64,000 nt of DNA from Pempheris klunzingeri (GCF_042242105.1 NC_092033.1:1606908-1670907), one strand, 5' to 3'. Shown: positions 29,806-41,609, counted from the first letter of the stretch. Program-made: numbers and translations. Notes: generated from the sequence alone by a model not told the origin.

Positions 29806-30560
29806 CCTGAGACAGGCTGAGAGAGAGACAGGCAGTTAGAGAGACAGGCTGAGGGACAGACAGGCTGAGAGAGAGACAGGCTGAGAGAGAGACATGCAGT
29901 TAGAGAGACAGGTTGAGGGACAGACAGGCTGAGCGAGAGACCTGCAGTTAGAGAGACAGGCTGAGGGACAGACAGGCAGTTAGAGAGACAGGCTGAGGGA
30001 GAGGCAGGTAGTTAGAGAGACAGGCTGAGAGAGAGAGACAAGCAGTTAGAGAGACAGGCTGAGAGAGAGAGACAGGCAGTTAGAGAGACAGGCTGAGGGA
30101 GAGGCAGGTAGTTAGAGAGACAGGCTGAGGGAGAGGCAGGTAGTTAGAGAGACAGGCTGAGAATCAGACAGACAGGCAGGCAGGCAGGCAGGCAGACATA
30201 CATACATACAGACAGACAGGCAGGCAGGCAGGCAGACAGACAGACAGACAGAGTCTCAGTACCTGGCTGGTTTACTGTATCACTATAACTGCACTAATGA
30301 CTCTTTGTTATATTTGTCGTTATTTTACTCACAGACAGACAGACAGGCAGACAGACAGACTCACAGACAGACAGACGGGCAGACAGACAGACTCACAGAC
30401 AGGCAGACGGGCAGACAGACAGACAGGCAGTTAGAGAGACAGGCTGAGGGAGAGGCAGGTAGTTAGAGAGACAGACTCACAGACAGACAGACTCACAGAC
30501 AGGCAGACAGACAGACAGGCAGACAGACAGACAGGCAGACAGACTCACAGACTTCTCAGT
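29806..30560. repeat. Minisatellite GACAGGCTGAG / GGCAGTTAGAGA, then (GACA)n
   Basis: From about 29,811 to 30,160 units built from GACAGGCTGAGAGAGA and CAGGCAGTTAGAGA repeat with variable length. They pass into (GGCA)n and (GACA)n at 30,160-30,250 and again at 30,330-30,555. It begins within ten bases of the BEST3 start codon, so it lies in the BEST3 5' UTR or the intron before it. Confidence 0.9.
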
Positions 30561-30695
30561 GTTTCCCATCAGACGTCTTCTCCCCTCGTCTGTTCTCACC
30601 AAACACCAACCGACCATCTCTCTCTCTCTCTCTCTCTGATGCTCGCTCGCTCTTCCTCTCACCATGATGCTGTCCAGTTGCCCAGTAATGCCAGG

Positions 30696-30757
<62 letters not shown>

Positions 30758-30802
30758 CCAGAGTTGTATTGATGATCCAGAGAGCTAAATGTAGTCATGT
30801 TT

Positions 30803-30835
<33 letters not shown>

Positions 30836-31297
30836 GGCATAGATCTCAGTGGAAACAACGTGTATAAACAGAAGTGTGATGTCACAGCTGTGAGCCGAAC
30901 TGAAAATAAAACTAAAGTCAAAGTTTGTGATCAGAATCAGGAGAATAAAATGTGAACTCAGAATATTTAGACTGTGCACAAACCTGCTGATAAAAAGTAA
31001 AAGAACTAAAACCAGCCAGCAAAAATACTCTGGTGCAGTAAAAGTCTGTGAGTTTAATGAGGAAAAAGTCCTTTTTATTCTGTATTCATCTGCTGATTAT
31101 TTCTATTTATTATAATCTATTTATTTACTATTATAATTACTAATCTGTTGTCACAATGTCACAGCAGGGAAACATTAAATATTTTCAGATTTGGTAAAAA
31201 AAAAAAAAACAACAACCATTTTTACAGTTACTTAAAAAAAACCTTTATGACTATTTTTATTTAGATTTTAGGTGGACTGTTCCTTTAAAGCGCCGCC
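29806..31297. other. Divergent gap between BEST3 and the CYTH gene
   Basis: The two genes start back to back across about 1.5 kb. The gap holds the minisatellite, (CT)n at 30,618-30,637, (CA)n at 30,698-30,754, (GT)n at 30,805-30,834, and a more ordinary AT-rich stretch from 30,900 to 31,280. A shared promoter region is possible but no TATA box is evident. Confidence 0.6.
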
Positions 31298-31305
31298 ATG
31301 TTGGC
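31292..31305 (+). promoter_or_regulatory. YY1-like motif at the CYTH gene 5' end
   Basis: GCCGCCATGTTGGC matches the YY1 consensus (GCCGCCATNTTG). A second near match, CCGCCATGTTGGC, lies at about 31,646-31,658 in intron 1. YY1 sites near transcription starts are usual in TATA-less housekeeping genes. The first motif overlaps the most upstream in-frame ATG. Confidence 0.45.
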
Positions 31306-34182
31306 TGCGGAAATGAGAAAGGAGTGTGACGTCTTCTTGTTGTGCTCTGTGTCCTCTGCGCAGGCGCAGATCGGTCTAACTGAACCCTCCATGAGGACCG
31401 CGGCTGTGTCCTGGCGGCTCTGCCGGCTCCCAGCGCTGCTCTGCGGTCAGTTTGGTGCCCACCCTCCGCCCCCGCTCCGTGCGTTCAGCTGCTCCCAGAC
31501 CACCGCTGCCGTGTGGGAGTGTTTCGCGGTAAAATCAAGTGCGGACACACAGCAGCAGACAAACTGCAGCGGACACCCCCAAAACAGGTACGACAAAGTT
31601 TAGCTCCATCACTTTATTATTGTTTGTGCTGCTGGTTAGCCGTCCGCCATGTTGGCTACACTGTGTAGCAGCAGGTTAGCTAGTTAGCAGAGGAGCTAGC
31701 TAGCGTTAGCTTTGATTTGTTGATGGGTTAGCTAGCTAATCATGTAGCTAACTAGCCAACGTGCTACACAAAGTCCTTATAAACAGACTTAACTTGGTAT
31801 AGAAATTAAATAGAAGTAGTAAAACCACAGTGTAGAAACTCTGTTAGAAATAAAGTTGCTGCATTCAAAATGTCACTGAAGCAAAAGTACAAATGTGTTA
31901 AAATATAGTATGAAAAGTAAAAGTTCCCTTTGTGCAGAATAATATCTATTATTTTATTGGTTTTTATTTATTGATGCATTTAAGTTGCAGCTGGTAAAAG
32001 AGGAGCTACTTATCTTTAATCTTATTTATCATTATTGTTATGTTATTTAATGATTCTCATGATAATTAAGAATTATAACAATGTTTGATAATGAAGTAAA
32101 AGTGTACAGAAGAAAAGTAGAAATCAGTAAAAAGTTCTTTCTTCCTTCATACAACTCGTACACAAATATTAAAACTTTTAATTCATTAACTCATCATTCC
32201 TCTAAAATGACAAGGAAAGAAAGAATAGATCCATTTCTGAATGCAAATATGAATTCTACAATCACAATTTAATCCTAACTCATGTTATAGTAGCATGTTA
32301 TGATATAATTAATCCTATATTTTAATGTATTGTTGTACCATGTAGTTCTATTAGTAATATTTCCAGTCTAACAGTGTGAACTGAAGCTTTCTGTGATAAT
32401 TTAAGATGTTTTAGTGTCTAAAGATGTTTAATATTTCTGACTGATGTGTACAAAACTATTAAAGGCATCAAGTTTAACTTTACGGCTACTTATATTAATA
32501 TTCTTCCTCATTTAATACTCAACAATTGATTACTGTTAAACCTCAGAAGTGTCTTCAACAAGCTGATTGACAGCAAATTTGAAGACGTAAATAAATAAAA
32601 ATCTCAATATGTTTAATTTATTTCACATCAGTTGATAAAATAAATACAAACTTTATTTCTGGAGCTCTTTTTGCCCTTTTATTTCTCACCTTTTCCTTAT
32701 TTCGCTGCCTGATCTTTATTTGATCTGTTAATGTTTTCTGACTTTAACAGATTCATCAATAGATTGATAGACTGTTTGATTGATTGACAGTTTTCAGCAG
32801 TTTTAATAAACTCACCTGTCCGACCACCTGCTCTCTCTCTCTGTTCTGCACATGCTCAGTAGAGTCATGCCGTCCAACGTGGAGATCAAAGCCAAAGTGA
32901 GCGATGCGACGCGATTCGCCGAGAGGGCCGCCCAGCTCAGCCAATCAGAGGGAACCATCATCAGGCAGTGCGACACGTTCTTCAACTGCAGCCGCGGACG
33001 ACTGAAGCTACGAGACTTTATGGTACAGATGGTGTGTGTGTGTGTGTGTGTGTGTGTGAGCTCACCTGTTGGGCTCCACCTGGTGGCCACTCAGTCAGTC
33101 GTGATGAGTGTGTTTTTAAAAACAACATGAATTCTTGTGGGGAAAGAAAATTTATAAAAAGGGAAAATTAAAGCAAAAAAAACAATTAATAAGAAATTTA
33201 GACAAAAACAAAACATAATCAAAAATAAGTACAATAACAAAAAATTAAAAAATAAACATAAAAATAAAAAGTAAACAAAATAAGAATAAATACAAAACAA
33301 TAAAGAATTCCTATAACAAAATATGTATATTTAAAAAGTTGTTAAGAAAATAAGTGTAAATGAAAAATAGAATTAAGATTAAAACTGAATCAAGATAAAT
33401 ATGACAAATTAAAACTAAATAAATCAAAATAAACAAAATCAAAATGAAGACAAAACAAAGAAAAATGCAAATAAAAAAATTATAACAAAAAATGTATTAC
33501 ATTTATTATTTATTAAAAATAGTATTCTTAACAGTTTATAATCTCTAAAGGTAAAAAGGGAGGAAAAGTGATGTTTCCTGAATGAATCGAAGAATAAAAC
33601 TGGTCGTTTGTTTGTTTGTTTTCTAGAACGAGTCGGGTCAGCTGATCTTCTACGAGCGTCCCGACACCGACGGACCCAAACTGTCCCGCTACTCCATCAG
33701 TGCGACCAGCGACCCGCCCGGCCTGCGGGTAAGAGCCCAGAGCGCTGCTGCAGGTTTTAACACCAGTAGTTTAATTCAGGTTATTTGAATAAGAGATAAA
33801 TCGGGCTGTGATACACACGTAGAACACAAATATCTGCCGACTCAGAGCTCTCTTCAAAGCCACCAGACTCCATTGACAAAAATAGTAATTTTACACAGGA
33901 GTGGCTGGCGTACTGCTGTCTTGATCTGTTAGTTTGTTTGTGTTGTTGTGTGACTTTGGTGTTTCAAAGGGTTCGTTTGGATCCAACACAATATTTGTGG
34001 AACACACAATAACACAAACAAACTGACAGACTGAGTCAGTGACCAACCAGCCACTCCCGTGTTCTGTGAGGTAAAATTACTGTTTTTTTCAATGGAGTCT
34101 GGTGTGTTTGAATATGAAGCCTGTGGCTCAGAGAAAGAAGATAAATCTGGCCGTGATAAACACACACTGAATATTTGTTTGT

Positions 34183-34261
<79 letters not shown>

Positions 34262-34395
34262 TCAGGCCGTGCTGTCAGACGCCCTCGGGGTCAAAGGTGA
34301 AGTTCGGAAGGAGCGACGGCTGTTTATGATTGGTCAGACCAGAGTTCACCTGGACGCAGTGGAGGGACTGGGAGACTACATGGAGCTGGAGGTCA

Positions 34396-34439
<44 letters not shown>

Positions 34440-36886
34440 TGAAGTGCACTGGTGATATAATGATATAAATGATTCATTTAAAAAAACAAAAGCAAAAAAG
34501 TTTCTCTGGTTTCGTACATTTTAAGATTTTCTGCTTTTCTTTATTTTATGATATTAAATTAATTAGAAGAAGAAGAAGAATTTATAAAATAATGAGTTTA
34601 AGAAAAATGGACCAAATAATTAATCAGAAACTGATAAATCAACAATAAAAATATTCCCTCACATCAGATCCTCAGTTTGACAGGATCCAGGATGGTTTGA
34701 TGAGTTTAAATATTCTAAATCTTATTTTTAATAAAGCTTTAATATTGTTTTCATGAAAACACATTATATAATTCAAAGGAAGAAAGTCACGTTCTTAATA
34801 CTGCTCTCACATTTATTACCTCAGTGTCTCATTATATCACGTAATTATGATTTTAAAAAACATTAATTGAAAACAGGATTCTTAAACATGTGCGATAAAA
34901 CATTTATGTTTGTTTAAAAAGAGGATATTTAAAGAAATCTCCGTATAACCTTGTGAATATTACGTCTTTGTTTTCCTAAATATGTGATGAGCATCTTCAA
35001 CACGCTCCAGAAGAAGCCACCAGACTCCATTGACAAAAACAGGAATTTTACCTCACAGGACACATGAGCTGCTGTTCTATAGCTGCCTCGATCTGTGTCT
35101 TTGCTTTTGTTGTTGGGTGACTTTGTCAGTGTCTTTAAAGTACGTTATGTTCACATCAGATGTGTTCGGTTTGCTGTAAGCTTGTTTATCAAAGTAGAGG
35201 TAGACCAGCAACTCTCACGTTCTGTGAGGTAAAATTACTGTTTTTGTCAATGGAGTCTGGTGACTTTGAGAGAGAGCAAAGAGAGACTGAACAGCTCGTC
35301 TGACGGCAATGTAAAGCTGTGAAAATATTCTAAATATATAAAATAATACTTAATTTTTAAGTGGGCCTTTTTTTTTTTTACCAGGACTCTGCTTCTCCAA
35401 ACTGAAGGTGTGCCGACGGAAATCTACCGTCGGCAACACACTGAATATGGAGAAGGAGCTCATGCAGTCACACTTGAAATAATCCGAATGATCCCTTTAA
35501 TGAATTAAAGAAGGAATGACTCTCACAGCAGAGTTTCGTGTCATATGAAGAAATGTTTCCTGCAGTTTTACATGTATGATTAAGTAAATATGTTTTTCTA
35601 CAAGCTTGTTAAAATACGCAGTGATTAAGGTTGGTGTACACGGTGGAATAGTGGCTCCACACAGCATTTCATTAAAGTGGTTAAAGTATTTGAAAGTATG
35701 AAGATTTCCCAGAAGCAGCACAGAGAGCGAGAGAGAAGCAGGTTACTGAACCTCGAGTCCTTTTCTGAGTGAGAGAGTTGAGTCGTCCTGACAACCAACA
35801 GGTGCGAGTGACTGCGTGACGAACAAAATGGATCCAGAGTTCAGTGAGTGTGAACTGAACTCCAGGTGTCTGTTGTTCTCCAGGTGGTGATGCGTCCCGA
35901 TCAGACTGTTGAGGAGGGACAACAGGTATGTTTGAACGTCTTATCCACCTGCAGCTCTATGAGACGTCCATCAGTCTCTCATCTCTGCTCGTTGTTTGCA
36001 TGTTAAAGGGTAACTTTGGTGTTTTTAAGTCTGGTCCTTGTAGTTTTTGGCTCCAAAGTCACCGGAAGGTACAAAAAGCGCCTCAACTGATGGGGTATAA
36101 ACATCCACCAAAAGTGTTTGATCCACTGACAGGCTCAGAGTGTTATTCTAAGTGTGTGACAGCATCATGGAAAGGATCCCTACAGAGAGAGACCTGGAAG
36201 ATCCTTTTGGTTTAACCACAAACAGCACACACACCAGACTACATTCACTAAAACAGGGATTTTAGCTCACACAACAGGGGAGCTGCTGGTCTGCTGCTGT
36301 CTTGTTCGTTTGGTTTGTTTGTGGTTATTATGTGTTAAACAAATGTTCTGGATCCAGCCTATCATTTTGAAAAACACCAAAGTCGCACAACAACACAAAC
36401 AAACTCACCAGTCGAGGCATCAACAGACCAGCAGCTCCTGTGTCCTGTGAGCTAAAATCCCTGTTTTAGTGAATGTAGTCTGGTGTGTGTGCAGAGAGCG
36501 ATAGAACGGCTGTTTGTGGTTAAACCAAAAGGATCTTCCAGGTCTCTCTCTGTAGCCTGTCAGTGGATCAAACAATCTGGCACAGTTGTCCCAAAGGATC
36601 AAGTTACAGCCTGTTTGGCAGAGGTGATCAATTGGACCAGTTCTCTAACTTTTTGTATCTATTTGTCCTTTCTAACCCAAAATAAGCAGAAACATGGCCC
36701 AGGTTTAAAACTGTTGTATATTTATCACCACAACTTTTGTGTTTTAAAATACTTTGATTTGATCTTTTTTGTGTGTTTATTTTTAAGGTTGCCGAGGATC
36801 TGATGGAAAAACTGGGTGTTTCAAAGGAGAGTCTGGTGACGGGAGCGTACATGGACCTGATCCTGAAGGGACACAAGGAGGCGTGA
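31298..36886 (+). CDS. CYTH-domain protein, CyaB / triphosphatase-like, six exons
   Basis: CYTH proteins form an eight-stranded tunnel that binds triphosphates with divalent metals. Exons: 31298-31587, 32860-33022, 33627-33728, 34266-34391, 35884-35925, 36788-36886. From the ATG at 32,867 the protein has 174 residues, the usual size of CyaB-like members. Evidence: N-terminal EIKAK (ExKxK, a variant of the ExExK metal motif), RLKLRDF, FYERP, and the block TRVHLDAVEGLGDYMELE. Exon 1 is open and in phase, adding up to 99 residues. Its MRTAAVSWRLCRLPALLCG segment (ATG 31,391) looks like a mitochondrial targeting peptide, so two start sites are possible. It is not the classic THTPA sequence. Activity is unknown: inorganic or thiamine triphosphatase is likelier than cyclase. 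Fold call is strong, start uncertain. Confidence 0.82.
33030..33058 (+). repeat. (GT)n just inside CYTH gene intron 2
   Basis: A (GT)n tract of about 14 units starts eight bases after the donor GTACAGAT. The rest of intron 2 (33,100-33,620) is A-rich low-complexity sequence built from AAAATAAA-like words. Confidence 0.85.
33853..34112. repeat. Palindromic MITE arm pair, copy in CYTH gene intron 3
   Basis: Starts TCTTCAAAGCCACCAGACTC and ends TTTCAATGGAGTCTGGTGTG, with mirrored GTTTGTTTGTGTTGTTGTG and AATAACACAAACAAACTGA inside. It matches 29,285-29,552 almost base for base, and both are flanked by GATAAATC...GTGATACACAC. Confidence 0.88.
34183..34265 (+). repeat. (GT)n then (GTTCGT)n forming the exon 4 acceptor of the CYTH gene
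   Basis: About 22 GT units pass into six TTCGTG hexamers and end TTCAG at 34,265, the acceptor. Thus the normal polypyrimidine tract is replaced by a GT/hexamer microsatellite. Confidence 0.88.
34398..34438 (+). repeat. (CA)n at the donor of CYTH gene intron 4
   Basis: GTCAGCG is followed by about 20 CA units. Together with the GT tract before exon 4, exon 4 is flanked by GT upstream and CA downstream. Confidence 0.88.
35012..35270. repeat. Fold-back MITE family, palindromic copy (CYTH intron 4)
   Basis: Starts AAGCCACCAGACTCCATTGA and ends GTCAATGGAGTCTGGTGAC, with GTGACTTTGTCAGTGTCTTT inside. The rest of this 1.5-kb intron (34,440-35,010 and 35,271-35,880) is AT-rich with no gene seen. 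Confidence 0.8.
36003..36716. repeat. Fold-back MITE family, near full-length copy (CYTH intron 5)
   Basis: It opens TTAAAGGGTAACTTTGGTG, has the reverse core at 36,125-36,215, the palindromic centre, the forward core at 36,500-36,560, and closes with GGCCCAGGTTTAAAACTG. This is the clearest example of the full layout: end, core, arm, arm, core, end (about 0.7 kb). Confidence 0.87.
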
Positions 36887-36903
36887 AGCAAACGACCAAA
36901 CTG

Positions 36904-36909
36904 AATAAA
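36904..36909 (+). terminator. Poly(A) signal of the CYTH gene
   Basis: AATAAA occurs 18 bases after the stop codon at 36,884-36,886. A second AATAAA-rich cluster at about 37,105-37,115 would give a more usual UTR length. Confidence 0.6.
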
Positions 36910-37984
36910 ACATTTGAAAATAACAGTTAACTCCTCGGTATCGTCGAAAACTGTGAGTAGAACAGATCAGAATACCCTGTAGCCAAACTAATCTGGTAGT
37001 AATTGCACTGTAATCAGATTACAGTACTGAGAGTACTGATTAAAATAGAATCTGATCGTTCAGCTCTGTGTTTAGTTTCTGTGTACTTGTCTGTATGTTT
37101 TTCTAAATAAATAAAATTCAAACAGTTGGTTTACGTGTGACTAGATGTTAACAGTTCACATTCTGGTAGCTTCTTTTAGCCCAAAGTCCTCTGAAACGGT
37201 TCATCTAACCAAATGTTCTGTATTTATTTACGTTAATCCCGACAGAATTTACTGACTTGGCAAAGATCTTTTTTTTTTAAAAGTGGCAAAACTGGAAAGT
37301 GATTTGTTGTTTTGTGGCTTTAACCAATTTTCTGTCCCCGAAAACTTCCCATCCAGTTGTTTGTGTCCTTTTTAGCTCCGTTTTTGGTCTCCACCACCTC
37401 CTGAGGGAACTTAATTGGCTCAAAACTGTGAAAACTGTTTAGGATGAGTTGGTCCAGATGTTCATGTTGCTGAACAGGACGTCTAGATGGATCAGCAAGT
37501 TACATTTAAGACTTTTTAAGACTTCACACGACCGTTTTAACATCAAGTGTAAAAACATAGTCGTACAAACACACGTGCTGTCCCTTCAAAATAAAATAAC
37601 ATAAATACAAAATGACAATAACGGGTTCAGTAGATCTTTTCAGCGGTTTGAACAGCTGCTGCAGAAACTGTTAGTCGATTAATCAATCAGTCGACTGACA
37701 GGAAATTAATTGGCAACTATGTGGATAAAGGTTTTTTTATGACTTTGCTCACTGTGGGCCCTGAACGCACCTCAGACACACACACACACACACACACACA
37801 CATTAAACAGGTTTTAATCTGCAGTCGGTGGGCGGTTGCTATGGTAACGGGTATTCTGCCCGAAAATTAAGATGTAAATTCCAAAATAGAGATTTTTTTT
37901 TTTTTCCAGCTCGGTGGGAAACTTCTCATCCGACAGTGTTTGGAGAATAAAACCCAAAGTGGAGAAATGTGGAGACAAGTTTGT

Positions 37985-38480
37985 TATTGATTGAATCCTT
38001 ATTGATTTTCCATCCTGTAATAAAACCAGAGTGTAAAAAATAATCTGAATCCAGTAAACCAACAGTCCAAACCTCAATATTATTAAAAATACATTCAAAT
38101 CATTCAAAGGAGAAACAGCAGATCTTTACAGCTGGAACAAAAAAAAGATTAATATTATTTTTACTTTGTTTTTTCTACTTTTGGTAAAAAGTTGGGCGTC
38201 ATTCTGAACTATTTGGTATCAGACTGCAGCCGATTATTATTATTGTCAGTCTGGATTCATCTGCTGATTATTTTCTCCATCAGTCCACTGATTGTTTGGT
38301 TTGCAAAAAAAGGGTATAAAAACCTCCACAAATATAAAAAACACATTCAAATGATTAAAATAATTCTAAAAATCCTCAGAAGCAGAAAATATCAAAAATA
38401 TCAAATGTTTTTAAAGGAAAAATGACTTAAACTGATGCCAATTAGTTTTCTGTCAGCTGACTAATGATTTCAGCTGTGCT
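37985..38480. repeat. Dispersed repeat, two adjacent fragments
   Basis: CCAACAGTCCAAACCTCAAT at 38,059 and TTTTCTCCATCAGTCCACTG at 38,270, each followed by AAAATACATTCAAATCATT-like or ACACATTCAAATGATT-like sequence, match the arrangement at 10,915-11,030. Same family as the 11,450 block, by resemblance. Confidence 0.5.
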
Positions 38481-39104
38481 TCTATAAACAGTCGGGTAGT
38501 TTAATTAATTTAAGTAACTACTACGAAAAGTACCGGTACTTCAAATTAGTAGTAAAGTAGCTCCACCACAAAAAAACCACGGTCTCCTGATGTCTACACT
38601 GGTTAAACATGAACTGATGAAGCTTTTATCAGCAGAATTAATACATTTGAGAGCCAGAATCCAGAGTACAGACTCCTTTGGTCCAGCAGGTGGCGCTGTA
38701 GCTCCACAGCTGCACACAAGCTGCTCTTTGTATCACAAAAGTGCCTTAAAAAAGACCTTAAAGTGCATTTAAAAAGTGGTAACTTTAATTAACTGACGTT
38801 ACTGACAAAATGCTTTTGTCTTGTCTAGAAGTCCTCAGAGCTGTTGCTCCAAACCTTTGAACGTATGTGAGGTTATTATTTTTGAACTAGTTCATCCATC
38901 CATGTGCTTTCTGCTGATAATCCATAATATTATTAGGAATTGTTGTTATGTAGAGCTGGAAGTTTGTAACAAAAAGCTGTCAGTTAATCATTCACTCATC
39001 CTGGCTGGTTTCCTTTGACATCTTTCAAACTCAAAGCTGGTGACCATGAAACCGATATCACCAGTAAATCACATTCTTTGTGGTATTAAAACTCTCAACA
39101 ACTG

Positions 39105-39688
39105 TGTGACAGCATCATGGAAAGGATCCCTACAGAGAGAGACCTGGAAGATCCTTTTGGTTTAACCACAAACAGCCGTTATATCGCTCTCTGCACACAC
39201 ACCAGACTACATTCACTAAAACAGGGATTTTAGCTCACAGAACACTGGAGCTGCTGGTCTGCTGCTGCCACTGTCAGTTAGTTTGTTTGTGATATTGTGA
39301 CTTTGCTGTTTTAAAAAAGGTTAAGAATGAATCTGAACTAACCCTTTATAACAACAAAGTCACACAATAACATAAACAAACGTAACTGATCAAGACATCA
39401 TTTGACCAGCAACTATTTTGTAAAATCCCTGTTTTAGTGAATGTAGTCTGGTGTGTGTGCTGTTTGTGGTTAAACCAAAAGGATCTTCCAGGTCTCTCTC
39501 TGTAGGGATCCTTTCCATGATGCTGTCACACACTTAGAATAACCCTCTGAGCCTGTCAGTGGATCAAACAAGCTCTTTTAGTGGACCTACTGTGATCAGG
39601 TGCAGTTGTCCCAAAGGATCACGTTGCTACGTGTTTCAAAATAATAAAAATAGGGCCCAGGTTTAAAAATACTGGCGTTCTCCTTTAA
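39105..39688. repeat. Fold-back MITE family, long palindromic copy
   Basis: Reverse core at 39,105-39,175, reverse arm to 39,235, centre, forward arm from 39,424 (CCCTGTTTTAGTGAATG), forward core to 39,600, and the right end GGGCCCAGGTTTAAAAATAC closing CTCCTTTAA at 39,688. Its left end is truncated. Much of it is the reverse complement of 8,120-8,440. Confidence 0.88.
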
Positions 39689-40598
39689 TGGTTAAATATA
39701 AACATGAAATAAGTGTGTTTAAAGATAAGATTCTCATCTTTTCAAAACTATAATTATCATTATATTATATTATATTTCAGCAGAATATTTAAGTTTCATT
39801 GAAGCGATGTGGATTTCACAGGTGAAGCTTTTCCTTGTATGTGTGTCAGTGTTTGAATCACACACCAGTCGGCTTATTGTCTCCATTGATAACGTTCAGG
39901 CTCCATCTGTTCTCACTGTTGCCTCAGCTCATTCAGGAATAAACACATTTTGGCTCATTTTCTTTCACTTACGGCCGACGCGAGCAGCAGATGCATAGAA
40001 GCAGGGAAGCCAGAGATGAGAGGTTTATTTTACCGCTGCTGCTTCATCCATCAGCGGTGATCAAACCCCGAAGAGTCTATTGTTTGTCACGGATGCACAG
40101 ATGCAGCGACAGTAAGAACAAATACAGCAGGGACATCCGGCCGAACCCTCGAAGCCACAGAAGTGTTTGTTTCTATAATTTAGTGACCTCAAAGATGGGA
40201 AGAGATGTTTAAAGTCATCGTGAAGAAATAAAACGTCACCTTTTATAGTCATTTATTGGTTTTACTGTTAGCTTGTGTTGGTTTTTGGTGAATAATTAAT
40301 GTCAGTGTGGATCAATTCTTCTATTTTCTACTTGAATCTATTGATTGCTTTGTAAAAACTGAGAGGATAATGAGAAATTCTGCCCAATCAAATGTGCACA
40401 TTTCAACTGAACTTGCAGAAGATGTGAGTTAATGTGCGTCTCCGTGCACTCTGGTGGTGCCAACGCTCCTCTCAGGTGTCGTTAAACCACCATAGAAGAA
40501 GAAGGAAGTTAAAAGCTAACATATATATAGTCACTTACATACTTATATATACGTATATAAACACATGTATGCACCCAGAATGTAATGACGTAGCAGGA

Positions 40599-40710
40599 TG
40601 ATGATGATGATGATGATGATTGACGTTGTTCATCCATTGGCGCCAAGCATCATTATTCCAAAACCCCCAGTGGCCCGAAAACCACCACCACCACCACCAC
40701 CACCACCACC
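40599..40710. repeat. Trinucleotide tracts (GAT)n and (CCA)n
   Basis: (GAT)n at 40,599-40,620 and (CCA)n at 40,681-40,710, 60 bases apart. Confidence 0.85.
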
Positions 40711-40969
40711 CACAGCGATGCAGCCGCTCAGCCGACCCAGCTGACGGGACGCCGACTGAGGTAAAGTTCACGGTTTTATTCCAACATTAGAAATGTTTCT
40801 GCGACCATCAAATCGATTGTTTTCAGGATAACGAACATTTTTTCGGACCAGCGCTTCGTCACTGATGCCGTTACATCCACCTTTTAGAGAATACCGGCAG
40901 CAGTAACGGCAGATCGACCCGCCGTCCAAAGTTAGAATATTTGACCCATCGGCGTAGCCACTGTGACGT

Positions 40970-41335
40970 CACCGCTTTCAAGCCTCGAGGTGAGCATTTT
41001 CAAAACCGCCATCTTGGTTTAACGGCGGCCACCATCTTGATTTTGGAGCCAAAAGTGATACATGAGTTGTTTTTTTTTCTCCTGTCTGATTGGTTCACCA
41101 CCAGGAAGTCCCGCTATCTTCCTCTAAATGGGACCTCAATTGACTAAATGGACGTCCTGCTGTGCTGAAGAAGACTGAGAGCAGAAACTCATCAGGAAAA
41201 TGTTCACTGAGCTCATTTTCCTCATTGACTTCCATCCAGTCAGACTTCTGTTTGGAGCCAGTGGAGTCGCCCCCTGCTGGACACTAGAGAGGATGCAGGT
41301 TTCAGACCCCGTAGCTACGTCCACTTCTTTAACTT
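40970..41335 (+). repeat. MITE family B, copy 1 ('GCCATCTTGATTTTGGAGCC')
   Basis: Contains ACCATCTTGATTTTGGAGCC, then GACGTCCTGCTGTGCTGAAG, then CATTGACTTCCATCCAGTC, and ends GCTACGTCCACTTCTTTAAC. Copies at 51,755-52,220 (reverse) and 60,048-60,358. Ends read as inverted GAAGTGGACGTAGC. Confidence 0.75.
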
Positions 41336-41609
41336 CAAACTAAGCAGCAGGTGAGTGGTAGCTCCCTCACACCTGTGGCCACCGTGTGATACTGAATAAT
41401 AAAGTGTGATATTATAACGCAGCTTCATTCAGTCATCTCTTCTTCTACCGGAGGTTTAATGTCACCGTCATTACCGACCGACCGACCGACCGAACAGCTG
41501 CACGTGTGGGGAAACACCCTCTTCACCGTCTCCCTGCGGGGTCATGTGACTCCTGCCAAGTGTGCTCTGATTGGTCGGTCACGTCATTAAATCGAAACAT
41601 TGGTCAAAT

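Larger units (their letters stand above)
37120..40600. other. Intergenic between CYTH gene and SHANK3 5' region
   Basis: No gene seen. It contains (CA)n at 37,776-37,802, two blocks of the repeat related to 11,450 (37,985-38,140 and 38,235-38,480), the long fold-back copy at 39,105-39,688, and ordinary AT-rich sequence. Confidence 0.6.

Noticed and set aside
41460-41520. CCGACCGACCGACC tract considered as a promoter CpG element
   Set aside because: It is only a short tetranucleotide repeat with no transcription start evidence.
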